From: Variovorax sp. PMC12
Lineage (GTDB): Bacteria > Pseudomonadota > Gammaproteobacteria > Burkholderiales > Burkholderiaceae_C
Reading direction: 5' to 3'
NCBI RefSeq assembly: GCF_003019815.1
Contig: NZ_CP027773.1
Span: 693,001 to 757,000 of the forward strand
Length of the DNA stretch: 64,000 nucleotides
The translations under genes were made by a program, and so were the position numbers. The notes under the pieces are model-generated. The model was not told the DNA's origin. It was given only the letters and a program-made list of their open reading frames with translations, and searched no databases. Below are positions 16,293 through 27,677 of this stretch, piece by piece. Position 1 is the stretch's first letter; every line of letters starts with the position of its first letter.

Positions 16293-16317
16293 GATTGATT
16301 GACTTTGGCAACCAATC
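16293..16317. promoter_or_regulatory. Palindromic operator in front of MarR-GNAT gene
   Basis: GATTGATTGAC and GGCAACCAATC form an inverted repeat (9 of 11 pairs) around a 3-base spacer. It ends three bases before the proposed ATG at 16290, typical of a MarR-type auto-repression site. If it is an operator overlapping the promoter, one of the later ATGs becomes more likely. Confidence 0.55.
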
Positions 16318-16431
16318 GAAGTCCTGCCGACGGCATGGTCACAGGATGTTTAGAGCGACAGGGGAGGTGGAAAACCCTAAAATCGAGGGTTGCCCACAAC
16401 GGCGCGCCCAAGGCGCCGACTGCCCCCACCG

Positions 16432-18837
<2,406 letters not shown>

Positions 18838-18857
18838 GCCGCGCGAGCCGCATCGCG

Positions 18858-19865
18858 TCAGAAGACCGCGAAGCAATCCTTGCCGCGGCTTTTGGCGACG
18901 TAGAGCGCTTCGTCGGCAGCTCTCATCAATTCGGAAAACGACTGCTCATCGCTCATTCTTGAAATGCCGACGCTGGCGGTGATTTTTCGGTCGAGCACGT
19001 CCAGTTCGCGTATCCGGGCCAGGATCTGGGTGGCCACCGTGGCCGCCCGCTCTTCGCCTCCCTGGGTAAGGAAGATTCCGAACTCCTCGCCCCCCAGCCG
19101 CCCGCATGGCTCATCCGCGACGGATCGGCGGATGGCTTGAGCTACCTGCCGAAGGACTTCGTCGCCCATCGGATGGCCGAAATCGTCATTGATGCGCTTG
19201 AAGTTGTCGATGTCGAGCATGAGCAGGCAAGCGGAACTCGCATCGCTTGACTTCTGGGCTTCATCGACATCGCTCAGGAACTTCCTGCGATTGCCGATGC
19301 CGGTCAGCGCATCGGTGAAGGCCAGATCCACGAGCTTGTCGCGAAGCACAATGCTTTGGCGATGGATTCGGGCGAAGAGTGCGTTCAAGAACACGCCGAC
19401 CATGATCGCGGCTGACATTGAAAGCCATGCCCATTTCACATCTCCGCCGAATGGCGCATTTATCAGCGACCCTTTGCCGAAAATGAGCCAAATGCCGATG
19501 GACACGATGATGTATTCGCTGGTCCGGGAAAAGACGGGCGCTACCGCCAGAGATACGCCGATGCTCAGCACCGCCATCCAGTGATTTCTATTGATGCTGG
19601 GTTCGGCCAGCAGCGTGAGCGCAATGCATAGCAGCCAGACGGTCGTGATGGAAAAAAATGAGAAAAATGCTATTTTCCAGCTTGCAAAAACCGAGGTGAC
19701 GGTAAGGGCCGCAAGCAAAATTATCCATCGATGGTCGTATTGATAGGATTCATCCGCAAGAATCCATACCATTGCAACCAGAACCATGCCGCCCAATTGC
19801 ATTCCGAGCGACAGAGGCTTGATAAGCAATCGGAATTCATTCACTCGTGTGTCTTCGTTTTTCAT
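18858..19865 (-). CDS. Membrane-bound diguanylate cyclase (GGDEF)
   Basis: 335 residues. About six hydrophobic segments fill residues ~15-165 and form an unclassified sensor. The GGDEF domain follows from ~175, with substrate block FTDALTGIGNRRKF, metal site LLMLDIDNFKRINDDFGH and active loop GRLGGEEFGIF. The RxxD inhibitory site that normally lies five residues before GGEEF is not present, so product inhibition is probably absent. The enzyme makes cyclic di-GMP from GTP. It follows an EAL phosphodiesterase by 32 bases on the same strand. Base composition is AT-richer than the surroundings. Confidence 0.9.
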   Translation of the reverse strand: MKNEDTRVNEFRLLIKPLSLGMQLGGMVLVAMVWILADESYQYDHRWIILLAALTVTSVFASWKIAFFSFFSITTVWLLCIALTLLAEPSINRNHWMAVLSIGVSLAVAPVFSRTSEYIIVSIGIWLIFGKGSLINAPFGGDVKWAWLSMSAAIMVGVFLNALFARIHRQSIVLRDKLVDLAFTDALTGIGNRRKFLSDVDEAQKSSDASSACLLMLDIDNFKRINDDFGHPMGDEVLRQVAQAIRRSVADEPCGRLGGEEFGIFLTQGGEERAATVATQILARIRELDVLDRKITASVGISRMSDEQSFSELMRAADEALYVAKSRGKDCFAVF

Positions 19866-19897
19866 GATCTGCGCAATCGCAAGGCTATCGGCGCATG

Positions 19898-21862
19898 CTA
19901 TTGCACATGTTTTTCCAATTTTGACAGTTCGATCAGGTCATTCATGGGCACTGCCTTGGAAAAAAGGTAGCCCTGGCCGAATTTGATGCCCATTTTGACG
20001 AGTATTTCCAGCTGGGTTTCGGTTTCGACTCCCTCTGCGACAAGCCTGGCGCCGTATCTCGTCGCACTTTCCAGGGCCAGGCCGATTGCCTTGTTCATGC
20101 GCGGTTGTTCGATCATCGAGACCATTGCATAGTCGATCTTCACTTCGTCGAAGGGGATCTTGGCCAGGGTGGTCAGCGTGGAATATCCAGCGCCGAAATC
20201 ATCGAGAGATAACCCGACACCCGCCGAATTCAATTTATGGATGTTCTCCTTCACGGTGTCGATGTCCGGTACCTGCCCGGATTCGATGATTTCAATCGAT
20301 AGCATTTCGGAGGGCACACGGTAGCGATCCAGGCGATCCAGAATTCGCTCGCCGAAGTCCGGTACCGTGATGGATGCCGCGGATATGTTGACCGACAACG
20401 GGGTGTGAAAACCCTTGGCCATGCACTGGGCCAGTTCCCGAATCACCATTTCGACGGTACACCACTCGAGTTTCAGCAGCAGCTGGTAGCGGGTTGCAAC
20501 ATCCAGCACGTAAAGCGGGGACAGGGGCAGGCCTTCCGCGGAGTGCGCTCTCAGCAGCGCCTCGGCACCGCAGATCACCCGGGTCTCCAGGTTGAACTTC
20601 GGCTGGTAGTTCAATGGCGGATTGATATTGCGAATCCAGCCAATGATCAACTCGTGGACTTTTGCGTCCTTGTCAGCCTGGGCAGAAAAAGAATCGTGAA
20701 AATACCTGATCTGTTGATTGCTGCTCTGGAGCGCCAGGCTGATGTTTCTCAGAACGGATGAGGCGTTTGCGTCATCTGCCGTTCGCACATTCGTAACGCC
20801 GCAACGCAGTTGCACATTGGAGTAAGGGCCCCCGGCAACTTGCAGGTGCTCCATGACGTCGGCGTACAGACGAGGCACGAGCTGGCAATTTTCTATCTGG
20901 GCGACGCAGGTTTCCTGCACAACAAAGGCCAATGCCAGGTCGGACAATTGAAAGCAATTCGATTTCTCGTTCGAGGTCATCTTGAGGGTTTCTTGATTCG
21001 TCAACTGGCTCGCCAGACGGCCCCAGAATTTATCCGTCCAGTCGTGCCCCAGAATGCGGACCATTTCCTTGAGATTTCCGACCTCGAATGTGAGAAGCAC
21101 ATGCTGCGACTGGTTTTTGTGGAGAATTGTTTCAAGATACTCGCTCAATGCTCTTCTATTGGGCAGTCCGCTGAGAAGGTCCGTGCGGTACATTTTCATT
21201 CGCTGAAAATAGGAATCCCTGATATGTGCGTCCACGCGCAGCAAGGCTATGACGCAACCCAAAATGAAAAGTGAAGTGCTGAATCCGACTATCTGCAATG
21301 CAGTGACATGCGCACTCACCTTGGGCGGGACCAGTTTCAATAAGAATATGACGCCACTCGAAAACATGGAGCATGCTATTCGGGCGCTCCATATTTTCAA
21401 TACTTCTTTCCACCCAAATTGCATCAGCGGCTTTTTGCTGTAGACGAAATGCGCGATGATGCCGCCCGCGGTGGTTATCGACATATCCAGCAGAAACGCT
21501 TCCACCTGGTTGAAGCCGCCAAATATGAGGCGCGCTGAAATCGTCAGGGCCAGCGTTATCGTTCCTCCTCTCCATCCTCCCAGCAGGCCTCCGAGGAAGA
21601 GCAGATCGGACGAGAGATAGGGCTTTGAGGGCAGGTTGAAAAATTGAGAGGACAGGGCGATCAGGGCGAAGCTGGTGATGCCGAAAACCGAGCCGTACAG
21701 AAGCGTTCTCGATTCGACTCTTTCGGTGGGTGTTCGGGAGAGCAGCAGGGTGATGCTCAATATTCCGAGGAGAGCCGCTGCCTGAAGAATCAGCAACGGG
21801 TAATTTGCCAGCTCGGCTTGCCAAGCGGCCATGAAAATTTCCTGCACTACGTCGTCCTCCAA
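19898..21862 (-). CDS. Membrane sensor EAL phosphodiesterase (degenerate GGDEF-EAL)
   Basis: 654 residues. The N-terminal ~190 residues have six or so membrane segments resembling the 5TMR-LYT sensor (SSDLLFLGGLLGGWRGGTIT, SARLIFGG). Residues ~215-385 look like a GGDEF remnant (DLLSGLPNRRALSEYLE) with no GGDEF motif. The EAL domain (~400-645) keeps the catalytic set: EALLR, VNIS, EIIESG, DDFGAGYS, VKIDY, AEGVETE and GQGYLFSKAVP. It should hydrolyse cyclic di-GMP. It is transcribed first in a pair with the cyclase and shares its AT-rich composition. Confidence 0.9.
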   Translation of the reverse strand: MEDDVVQEIFMAAWQAELANYPLLILQAAALLGILSITLLLSRTPTERVESRTLLYGSVFGITSFALIALSSQFFNLPSKPYLSSDLLFLGGLLGGWRGGTITLALTISARLIFGGFNQVEAFLLDMSITTAGGIIAHFVYSKKPLMQFGWKEVLKIWSARIACSMFSSGVIFLLKLVPPKVSAHVTALQIVGFSTSLFILGCVIALLRVDAHIRDSYFQRMKMYRTDLLSGLPNRRALSEYLETILHKNQSQHVLLTFEVGNLKEMVRILGHDWTDKFWGRLASQLTNQETLKMTSNEKSNCFQLSDLALAFVVQETCVAQIENCQLVPRLYADVMEHLQVAGGPYSNVQLRCGVTNVRTADDANASSVLRNISLALQSSNQQIRYFHDSFSAQADKDAKVHELIIGWIRNINPPLNYQPKFNLETRVICGAEALLRAHSAEGLPLSPLYVLDVATRYQLLLKLEWCTVEMVIRELAQCMAKGFHTPLSVNISAASITVPDFGERILDRLDRYRVPSEMLSIEIIESGQVPDIDTVKENIHKLNSAGVGLSLDDFGAGYSTLTTLAKIPFDEVKIDYAMVSMIEQPRMNKAIGLALESATRYGARLVAEGVETETQLEILVKMGIKFGQGYLFSKAVPMNDLIELSKLEKHVQ

Positions 21863-22221
21863 CGCAGGGTCTGGGCTACCGCTCCCGTCCCCGCGTTCGA
21901 CAATATTTTTGAAATGGGTGCCGGGAGTCTTTCAACTCGTCGAGTTCCTGCACACCCGACATTTGTCCTTGATTCCGCCTGCCAGGAGGCCGTGAGCGCG
22001 TTTGCGGGCGCCAGTTCGTGCGTTCTAAGATGCGCGCCATGGCCCTGTACCGTTCTCCTCCTCCATCGACCCGCAGCTGAGGCGCGCGCCTTCCGGCGCA
22101 GCGCTCTGGCACACAAGTGGTCGCCGCTGTCCGCCTCGGGGCGCGACGCGGCATGGACGGTCATGCCCGCTTCCGGTCGCAGCCGATCGGCTCTGGCGGG
22201 CGTCATGGAGAACTTTCAACA
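21863..22221. other. Intergenic region, 359 bases, no gene supported
   Basis: Lies between the divergent EAL phosphodiesterase and EamA exporter genes, so both promoters must be here. The half near the EAL gene is AT-richer and holds a short near-palindrome (AACTCGTCGAGTT, 21934-21946); the other half is GC-rich. Open frames on either strand have no recognisable protein character. Confidence 0.5.
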
Positions 22222-23139
22222 ATGAACGCAAGAATGTCTGTCGCCCTGGCCTGGGGCGGCGTGCTGCTGGCTGGCGCGCTGTGGGGCGGTGGTGCCCTGG
22301 TTGCGCAATTCCTGATCGAGGGCGGCATCGCGCCGCAGAGCCTGTCGCTGGCGCGCTTCGCGCTGGGCCTGCCGCTGCTGTGGTGGCTGCATTGGCGAAC
22401 CCCGGCGAGCGCGCAGGGGCGGTGGGCCGACCTGACGGGCCTGGAGCGCCTGCAGCTGCTGGCAACCGGCGCCGCGATGGCGCTCAACGTGAGCTGCTGG
22501 TTCACGGGTATTTCCCATCTGGGTGCCGCGTTGCCGACCGTGATCTCGATCTGCTGCGCCCCGGTGATCGTCGCGCTGGTGTCGGTGCTGCGCGGCTACG
22601 AGCGCTTCGGCGCGCGCCTGCTCGCGGGACTGCTGCTCGCGCTTGCCGGGGTGCTGCTGCTGGTGATGCCGTCCGCGGGGTGGGGGCCGCTCGCGCCGGG
22701 GCATGCGGCCGGCGTGGCCTGGTCTCTGGCCTCGGCCTTTTGCTATGCGATGGTGGTGCTGGGCAACGCGCGCATGCCGGCGAGGGTGCCGGCCGCCACG
22801 GCATCTGCCTGGGGCATGACGGCCGCGGCCGCATGCATGCTGGCTGTTGCGTGGCCCGGCGGCATCACCTGGCCCGAAGGCGGCGCGCAATGGCTCGCGG
22901 TGGGCTATACGGGCGTGGTGACGACCTCGGTGGCGTACCTGGCCTTTGCCTGGGGCGCGCGGCGACTGTCGCCGACCTCGGCGGTGATCGGCACGCTGGT
23001 CGAGCCGCTGGTGGCCGCTCTGCTGGCCGCCGCGTTGCTCGCCCAGCCGATGGCGCCGCGCCAGTGGGCGGGCGCGGTGCTGCTTGCGGGCGCGATGTTG
23101 CTGCTGGTGCGGCGCGGCAGATCCGCGCAGGCCGACTGA
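22222..23139 (+). CDS. EamA/DMT family transporter
   Basis: 305 residues with ten predicted membrane segments in two EamA repeats: GVLLAGALWGGGALVAQFLI at the start, and the second repeat from GVAWSLASAFCYAMVVLGNA. The C-terminal EPLVAALLAAALLAQPMAPRQW is the typical EamA signature. Members export amino acids, purines or other small metabolites. Nothing in the sequence or neighbours fixes the substrate. Confidence 0.88.
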   Translation: MNARMSVALAWGGVLLAGALWGGGALVAQFLIEGGIAPQSLSLARFALGLPLLWWLHWRTPASAQGRWADLTGLERLQLLATGAAMALNVSCWFTGISHLGAALPTVISICCAPVIVALVSVLRGYERFGARLLAGLLLALAGVLLLVMPSAGWGPLAPGHAAGVAWSLASAFCYAMVVLGNARMPARVPAATASAWGMTAAAACMLAVAWPGGITWPEGGAQWLAVGYTGVVTTSVAYLAFAWGARRLSPTSAVIGTLVEPLVAALLAAALLAQPMAPRQWAGAVLLAGAMLLLVRRGRSAQAD

Positions 23140-23176
23140 AGGCACGCCTGGACCTTCCGTTGTATGGTGTGGCCCC

Positions 23177-24082
23177 ATGAGCAGTTCGCCCCACCTGCCG
23201 GTTCCATGGTTGCGCTCCTTCACGGGCGCGCTGCTGATCGCAGCTTCGTCGGCGGGGCTTGCCGCCCCGCCCGAATCGCCAGCCGCCCAGACGCTGCGTG
23301 CCACCCACCAGCGCCTGAGCGACAGGCTCGAGCACAGCAGCTTCGGGCGTCCAGTGCAGATCGACTCCTTGGAGACGGCCGACGGCCTGCAAGGCGACGT
23401 CTATGCCCTGGTCGACCATCCGCTGCAGGAGATCAGCAGCACGCTCAAGGGATCGGCCCATTGGTGCGAGGTGCTGACCCTGCACATCAACAACCGGCGC
23501 TGCACGGTGGCCAGCGGGCCGCAAGGACGCGACCTGATCACGCTCTACGTGGTGCGGCGCTACGACAAGCCGATCGACCAGGCCTTCGAGCTGCCGTTCG
23601 TCTACCGCGTCGCGGGTGCCTCGCCGGAGCATCTGTCGGTCGAACTGTCGGCCGAGAGCGGGCCGCTGGGCACGAGCAACTACCACGTCAAGCTCGAGGC
23701 CCTGGCGCTGGACGAGCACAAGAGCTTCCTGCACTTCAGCTACAGCTACGACCACAACGCGATGGTCCGGCTGGGCACCATGGCCTACCTCGCGACCTTC
23801 GGCAGCGACAAGGTGGGCTTCACCGTGGTCGGCAAGACGCCGGAGGGCCAGCCCGACTACATCCGCGGCCTGCGCGGGCTGGTGGAACGCAACGCGATGC
23901 GCTACTTCCTGACGCTGGACGCCTACCTCGCGGCACCCGGCTCCGACCAGTCCGACCGCCGCCAGCGCCGCTGGTTCGCCGCGGCCGAGCAGTACCCGCG
24001 CCAGTTGCACGAGGTCGACCTCGACACGTATCTCGCGCTCAAGCGCGAAGACCGGCAGCGCGACGGCGTGGCGACGCGCTGA
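23177..24082 (+). CDS. Exported hypothetical protein
   Basis: 301 residues. Residues ~13-30 (LRSFTGALLIAASSAGLAA) are a signal peptide with a likely cleavage after LAA, so the mature protein is periplasmic or outer-membrane associated. A family is not recognised. The mature part has a pair of cysteines close together (HWCEVLTLHINNRRCTV) that could form a disulfide, and a soluble beta-rich middle (SNYHVKLEALALDEHKSFLH). It is 37 bases downstream of the EamA gene on the same strand, possibly in one transcript. Confidence 0.75.
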   Translation: MSSSPHLPVPWLRSFTGALLIAASSAGLAAPPESPAAQTLRATHQRLSDRLEHSSFGRPVQIDSLETADGLQGDVYALVDHPLQEISSTLKGSAHWCEVLTLHINNRRCTVASGPQGRDLITLYVVRRYDKPIDQAFELPFVYRVAGASPEHLSVELSAESGPLGTSNYHVKLEALALDEHKSFLHFSYSYDHNAMVRLGTMAYLATFGSDKVGFTVVGKTPEGQPDYIRGLRGLVERNAMRYFLTLDAYLAAPGSDQSDRRQRRWFAAAEQYPRQLHEVDLDTYLALKREDRQRDGVATR

Positions 24083-24092
24083 ATCGGCCCGA

Positions 24093-24974
24093 TCATCCGT
24101 CCAGCGTGAGCAGCGGCACGTCGCGCTCACGGGCCATGGCTTCGAGTTCGGCGCGGGTGCGCGTTGCCAGCCAGTCGGCCAGCGCCTCGTGCGTGGCCGG
24201 CGCCATCATGTCGCGCGAGCCAATCTCCGCGGCCTCGCAGAGCCGGGCCGCGAAATGCGGCTCGAGCGCAGCCACCGCCACCCTGCCGTCGGCGCAGGGG
24301 TAGACGCGGTAGCCCGCGTGCGCGCCGCCGACCGCGCCCGAAGGCTGCGTCAGGCCCCAGGCGCGGGGCAGGGCCAGCCAGTCGGCCGATGCGTTCAGGG
24401 CGACTTCGAGGTACACGCCGCCGGCCTTGCGCGACCGCAGCAGCATCGCCTTGAGCACCGCCTCGCTCGCGAGCAGGGCGCCGCCCATGTCGGCGTAGAG
24501 CGTGGGCGGCAACTCGGTGCCTGTCACGAGCCCGCTTTCCGCGAGGTAGGTCAGGTCATGGCCCGGCTCCTCGGCGCGTTCGCCCGGCGCGCCGACGATG
24601 GCGACCTGCGACAGCCTCGGGTGGCGCGCATGCAGCGCCGGCCAGTCGAGCCCGAGCTTGGCCAATGCGGACGGGCGGAACGAGGTCAGCAGCACGTCGG
24701 TCGCCGCGAGCTCGGCATGCAGTTGTTCCTGCCCGGCTTCGCTCTTCAGATCGACCGCGCGGATCTCGACGCCCTCGTGCAGTGCCGCGTAGGCCGGCCG
24801 GTTGTACAGCGCCATCGGATCGCCGCCGGGCGGCTCCAGCTTGAGGCAGGCGGCGCCCATGCCGCGGCACCGCAGCAGCGCGGCCGGGCCGGGCAGGTTC
24901 AGCGCAAGGCTCAGGACGCGCACGCCCTCCAGCGGTGCGGCGTGGTCATGGGCGGGGCTTGTGGAATCGGGCAT
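24093..24974 (-). CDS. Short CoA-transferase family III / alpha-methylacyl-CoA racemase-like
   Basis: 293 residues of the CaiB/BaiF/AMACR family. The N-terminal block GVRVLSLALNLPGPAA and KLEPPGGDPMALYN are typical, and GHDLTYLAESG carries the Asp that is catalytic in the family. The protein is about 100 residues shorter than CaiB-type transferases but close to the shorter racemase-like members. It may move CoA between carboxylic acids or epimerise 2-methylacyl-CoA. The divergent dienoyl-CoA reductase-like SDR suggests fatty acyl-CoA metabolism. Confidence 0.82.
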   Translation of the reverse strand: MPDSTSPAHDHAAPLEGVRVLSLALNLPGPAALLRCRGMGAACLKLEPPGGDPMALYNRPAYAALHEGVEIRAVDLKSEAGQEQLHAELAATDVLLTSFRPSALAKLGLDWPALHARHPRLSQVAIVGAPGERAEEPGHDLTYLAESGLVTGTELPPTLYADMGGALLASEAVLKAMLLRSRKAGGVYLEVALNASADWLALPRAWGLTQPSGAVGGAHAGYRVYPCADGRVAVAALEPHFAARLCEAAEIGSRDMMAPATHEALADWLATRTRAELEAMARERDVPLLTLDG

Positions 24975-25141
24975 CGGCTGTTGTCTCCAGGAAACTCGTT
25001 TCGCACATTCTCACCCGGGGCGCGGGGTGCACAGGAGCCACTTCCCGCAAGCCGGAATGCAGGCCCGCGCGTAGCATGTGCCGGTGGCAGCCAACTCCCT
25101 TGCCGCTGCCCCGACCACATGCAAACGACAGGAGACGAACC

Positions 25142-26044
25142 ATGTTTGAAGCTTCCCTGATGAGCGGCCAGCGCATTCTCGTGACCGGCGGTGGCACCGG
25201 CCTGGGCCGCGCGATGGCCGAGCGCTTCCTGAGCCTGGGCGCGGACGTCGCCATCTGCGGGCGGCGCCAGTCGGTCTGCGAGGAAACGGCCGCGCAATGG
25301 CGCCAGCAGTTTCCGGGCCGGCGCATCGACACCTTCGGCGTCGACATCCGCATCGCGCAGCAGGTCGACGAAATGGTCGAGAGCCTGTTCCAGAGCGGCG
25401 GCCTGACCGGGCTGGTCAACAACGCGGCGGGCAACTTCGTCTCGCCGACCGAGAACCTCTCGCCGCGCGCCTTCGACGCCATCGCCAACATCGTGTTCCA
25501 CGGCAGCTTCTACGTGACGCAGGCCGTGGGCAAGCGCTGGGTGGCGCAGGCCAAGGCGGGCGAGTGGAAGCAGGGCGACGCCTTCCGCAGCGTGATGAGC
25601 ATCATCGTCACCTGGGTCGACAACGGCAGTCCTTACGTCGTGCCCTCGGCCATGAGCAAGGCCGGCATCGAGGTGATGACCAAGTCGCTCGCGGTGGAGT
25701 GGGCGCGGCACGGCATCCGCCTGAATGCGGTCGGCCCCGGCGAGATTCCCACCGAAGGCATGAGCAAGCGCCTGAACCCCGGCGAAGAGCCCGGCGCGCG
25801 CAGCAAGCAGACCAACCCGATGGCGCGCACCGGACGCATGAGCGAGCTGCAGAACCTGGCTTCTTTCCTGATGGCGCCCGGCCAGTGCGACTGGCTCACC
25901 GGCCAGAGCATCATGATGGACGGCGGCAACGCCCTGGCCACCGGCGGCAATTTCTACGAACTGCGCCAGTGGAGCGACGCCGACTGGCAGGCCGCGCGCG
26001 AACGCATCGAGGCGCAGAACCAGAAGGACAAGGCGCAGCGCTGA
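25142..26044 (+). CDS. SDR, 2,4-dienoyl-CoA reductase-like
   Basis: 300 residues. NADPH loop TGGGTGLGRAMAERF, NNAAGNF and the block SAMSKAGIEVMTKSLAVEWA are those of the 2,4-dienoyl-CoA reductase branch, where the canonical YxxxK Tyr is replaced by Ser (here SAMSK). PTEGMSKRLNPGE and a long C-terminal tail also fit. Likely role: reduction of unsaturated acyl-CoA in beta-oxidation of unsaturated fatty acids. It is divergent from the CoA-transferase gene and convergent with an Lrp-type regulator. Confidence 0.87.
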   Translation: MFEASLMSGQRILVTGGGTGLGRAMAERFLSLGADVAICGRRQSVCEETAAQWRQQFPGRRIDTFGVDIRIAQQVDEMVESLFQSGGLTGLVNNAAGNFVSPTENLSPRAFDAIANIVFHGSFYVTQAVGKRWVAQAKAGEWKQGDAFRSVMSIIVTWVDNGSPYVVPSAMSKAGIEVMTKSLAVEWARHGIRLNAVGPGEIPTEGMSKRLNPGEEPGARSKQTNPMARTGRMSELQNLASFLMAPGQCDWLTGQSIMMDGGNALATGGNFYELRQWSDADWQAARERIEAQNQKDKAQR

Positions 26045-26048
26045 CGGG

Positions 26049-26507
26049 CTACTTCTTCGGCGGCCGGGCCGCATGCACGGTGACGTGCTTGTTGACCGGG
26101 CTCGACAGCACCAGCGACGTGGTCACCGCGCCGTCGACCGCCAGCGCGTCGACCACGCGCTCCAGGTCCGCCGGCTCCGCGATCGCGCAGCGCACGATGA
26201 AGCAGTCTTCCCCTGTGACGCGGTCGGCGCTCAGCACTTCGGGCATGGCCTCGAACAGCTTCAGGTAGCGGGCGATGCCCGCATGCGTGGTCTCGATGCG
26301 AATGATGGCCTGCAGGCCCACGCCCAGCGCGCGCAGGTTGACGCGCGCGCCGTAGCCTTCGATCACGCCCGCTTCCTCCAGTTTGCGCACCCGCTCGCTC
26401 ATGGCCGGCTGCGACAGGCCGATGCGCTTGCCCAGCGCGGCCAGGCTCTGCCGTGCATCGGCCTGCAGCGCTTCGAGGATCAGCCGGTCTTTCTTGTCGA
26501 TGTTCAT
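26049..26507 (-). CDS. Lrp/AsnC family transcriptional regulator
   Basis: 152 residues. The N-terminal winged helix begins with the family opening DKKDRLILEALQADARQSLA and LSQPAMSERVRKLEEAGVI; the C-terminal RAM ligand domain follows (IIRIETTHAGIARYLKLFEA...GEDCFIVRC). Regulators of this size bind amino acids and often control a neighbouring transporter or enzyme. The divergent GST gene (start 26634) is the nearest candidate target. Confidence 0.9.
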   Translation of the reverse strand: MNIDKKDRLILEALQADARQSLAALGKRIGLSQPAMSERVRKLEEAGVIEGYGARVNLRALGVGLQAIIRIETTHAGIARYLKLFEAMPEVLSADRVTGEDCFIVRCAIAEPADLERVVDALAVDGAVTTSLVLSSPVNKHVTVHAARPPKK

Positions 26508-26633
26508 GTGCGTGTCGGGGAAGGTTGCGCCGCCGATGATCGATCGGTCCGAGGCGGCGATTTTCGATGGATTGCACTTCGCCGCGAGAAGCGTGCCGGG
26601 TAACGTGGCGGACCATCTTTTCCAGGAGAACCC

Positions 26634-27242
26634 ATGCAACTCGTCGGCATGCTCGACTCACCCTACGTGCGGCGCGCCGCCATCTCGCTGCGGCTCCTTG
26701 GCGTGCCTTTCGAACACCGGCCGGTCTCGGTCTTCAGCACCTTCGAAGAGTTTCGCGGGATCAATCCGGTGGTGAAGGCACCCACGCTGGTCTGCGACGA
26801 CGGCACGGTGCTGATGGATTCGACGCTCGTCATCGACTACGCCGAGGCCCTGAGCGGCCGCAGCCTCATGCCTGCCGCGCTTGCCGAACGGGTGCGCGCC
26901 CTGCGCATCACCGGGCTCGCGCTCGCGGCCTGCGAGAAGACCGTGCAGATCGTCTACGAGCACAACCTGCGGCCGGCCGAGAAGCTGCACCAGCCTTGGG
27001 TGGACAGGGTGCGCGGCCAGCTCGTGGCGGCCTATGCGGCGCTCGAACGCGAGGTGGCGGCGTCACCGCTGCCCGCCGATGAGAAAACGATGACGCAGGC
27101 CGGTGTCTCGACGGCGGTGGCCTGGTCTTTCACGCAATTGATGCTGCCTGATGTCATCGCGGCGGATGGCTTCCCAGTGCTGTCGGCCTACGCCGCGCGT
27201 GCGGAGAGCCTGCCGGTGTTCCTGGACGCGCCGCAGGTCTGA
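26634..27242 (+). CDS. Glutathione S-transferase family protein
   Basis: 202 residues. The N-terminal thioredoxin-like GST domain opens MQLVGMLDSPYVRRAAISLR, with Ser at the position where GSTs activate glutathione, and VVKAPTLVCDDGTVLMDS is the glutathione-binding block. The helical C-terminal domain follows from ~85. It resembles small bacterial GSTs of unknown substrate. It is divergent from the Lrp regulator and convergent with a DUF488 gene. Confidence 0.87.
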   Translation: MQLVGMLDSPYVRRAAISLRLLGVPFEHRPVSVFSTFEEFRGINPVVKAPTLVCDDGTVLMDSTLVIDYAEALSGRSLMPAALAERVRALRITGLALAACEKTVQIVYEHNLRPAEKLHQPWVDRVRGQLVAAYAALEREVAASPLPADEKTMTQAGVSTAVAWSFTQLMLPDVIAADGFPVLSAYAARAESLPVFLDAPQV

Positions 27243-27254
27243 CGGCGGCGGCCT

Positions 27255-27644
27255 TCAGTCCGCGATGTCCGCACCGCGCTCGGCCAGCAGGCTGCGCAGC
27301 ACGGAGCGGTGGCAGTGCGACTCGTCTTCGCAATAGCAGCCGACCGACAGGGCCGTGCCGTGCGAGAGCGCGGCCAGCAGGTCGAGGCTGCGGCTCGCGT
27401 CGGACTCGGCCATCTCCGCCTTGAACTTGCGCACGAAGGCGTTCCATTGCGCGGGCGTCTGCGCTTCCTGCGCCTGCTTCATCGTCTCGACCGACGGCGC
27501 GAGGTTGGGGTACCACACGTCGTACCAGTTCTGCGATGCGAACTCGGTCTTCGGCACGCCGCGCGGCGGACGGCGCACGGTGCCGACGCGCAGGCCTTCG
27601 CCATCGGCGCGCGGTGTGCCCAGGCGGACGATGCGGATGCTCAT
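27255..27644 (-). CDS. DUF488 family protein
   Basis: 129 residues of the DUF488 family (YeaO-like): RIVRLGTPRADGEGLRVGTVR at the start, then NWYDVWYPNLAPS and the C-terminal LSVGCYCEDESHCHRSVLRSLL with its conserved Cys-rich motif. No reaction is known for the family. It lies 33 bases after the PhoX-like gene on the same strand, so the two could be co-transcribed. Confidence 0.85.
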   Translation of the reverse strand: MSIRIVRLGTPRADGEGLRVGTVRRPPRGVPKTEFASQNWYDVWYPNLAPSVETMKQAQEAQTPAQWNAFVRKFKAEMAESDASRSLDLLAALSHGTALSVGCYCEDESHCHRSVLRSLLAERGADIAD

Positions 27645-27677
27645 GGGGCTTTCCTTTCTTCTCTTGAAGGCTGTGTC

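Noticed and set aside
21847..22206. A 119-residue minus-strand frame upstream of the EAL phosphodiesterase.
   Set aside because: No protein-like pattern; Arg-rich and overlaps the likely promoter region of two divergent genes.
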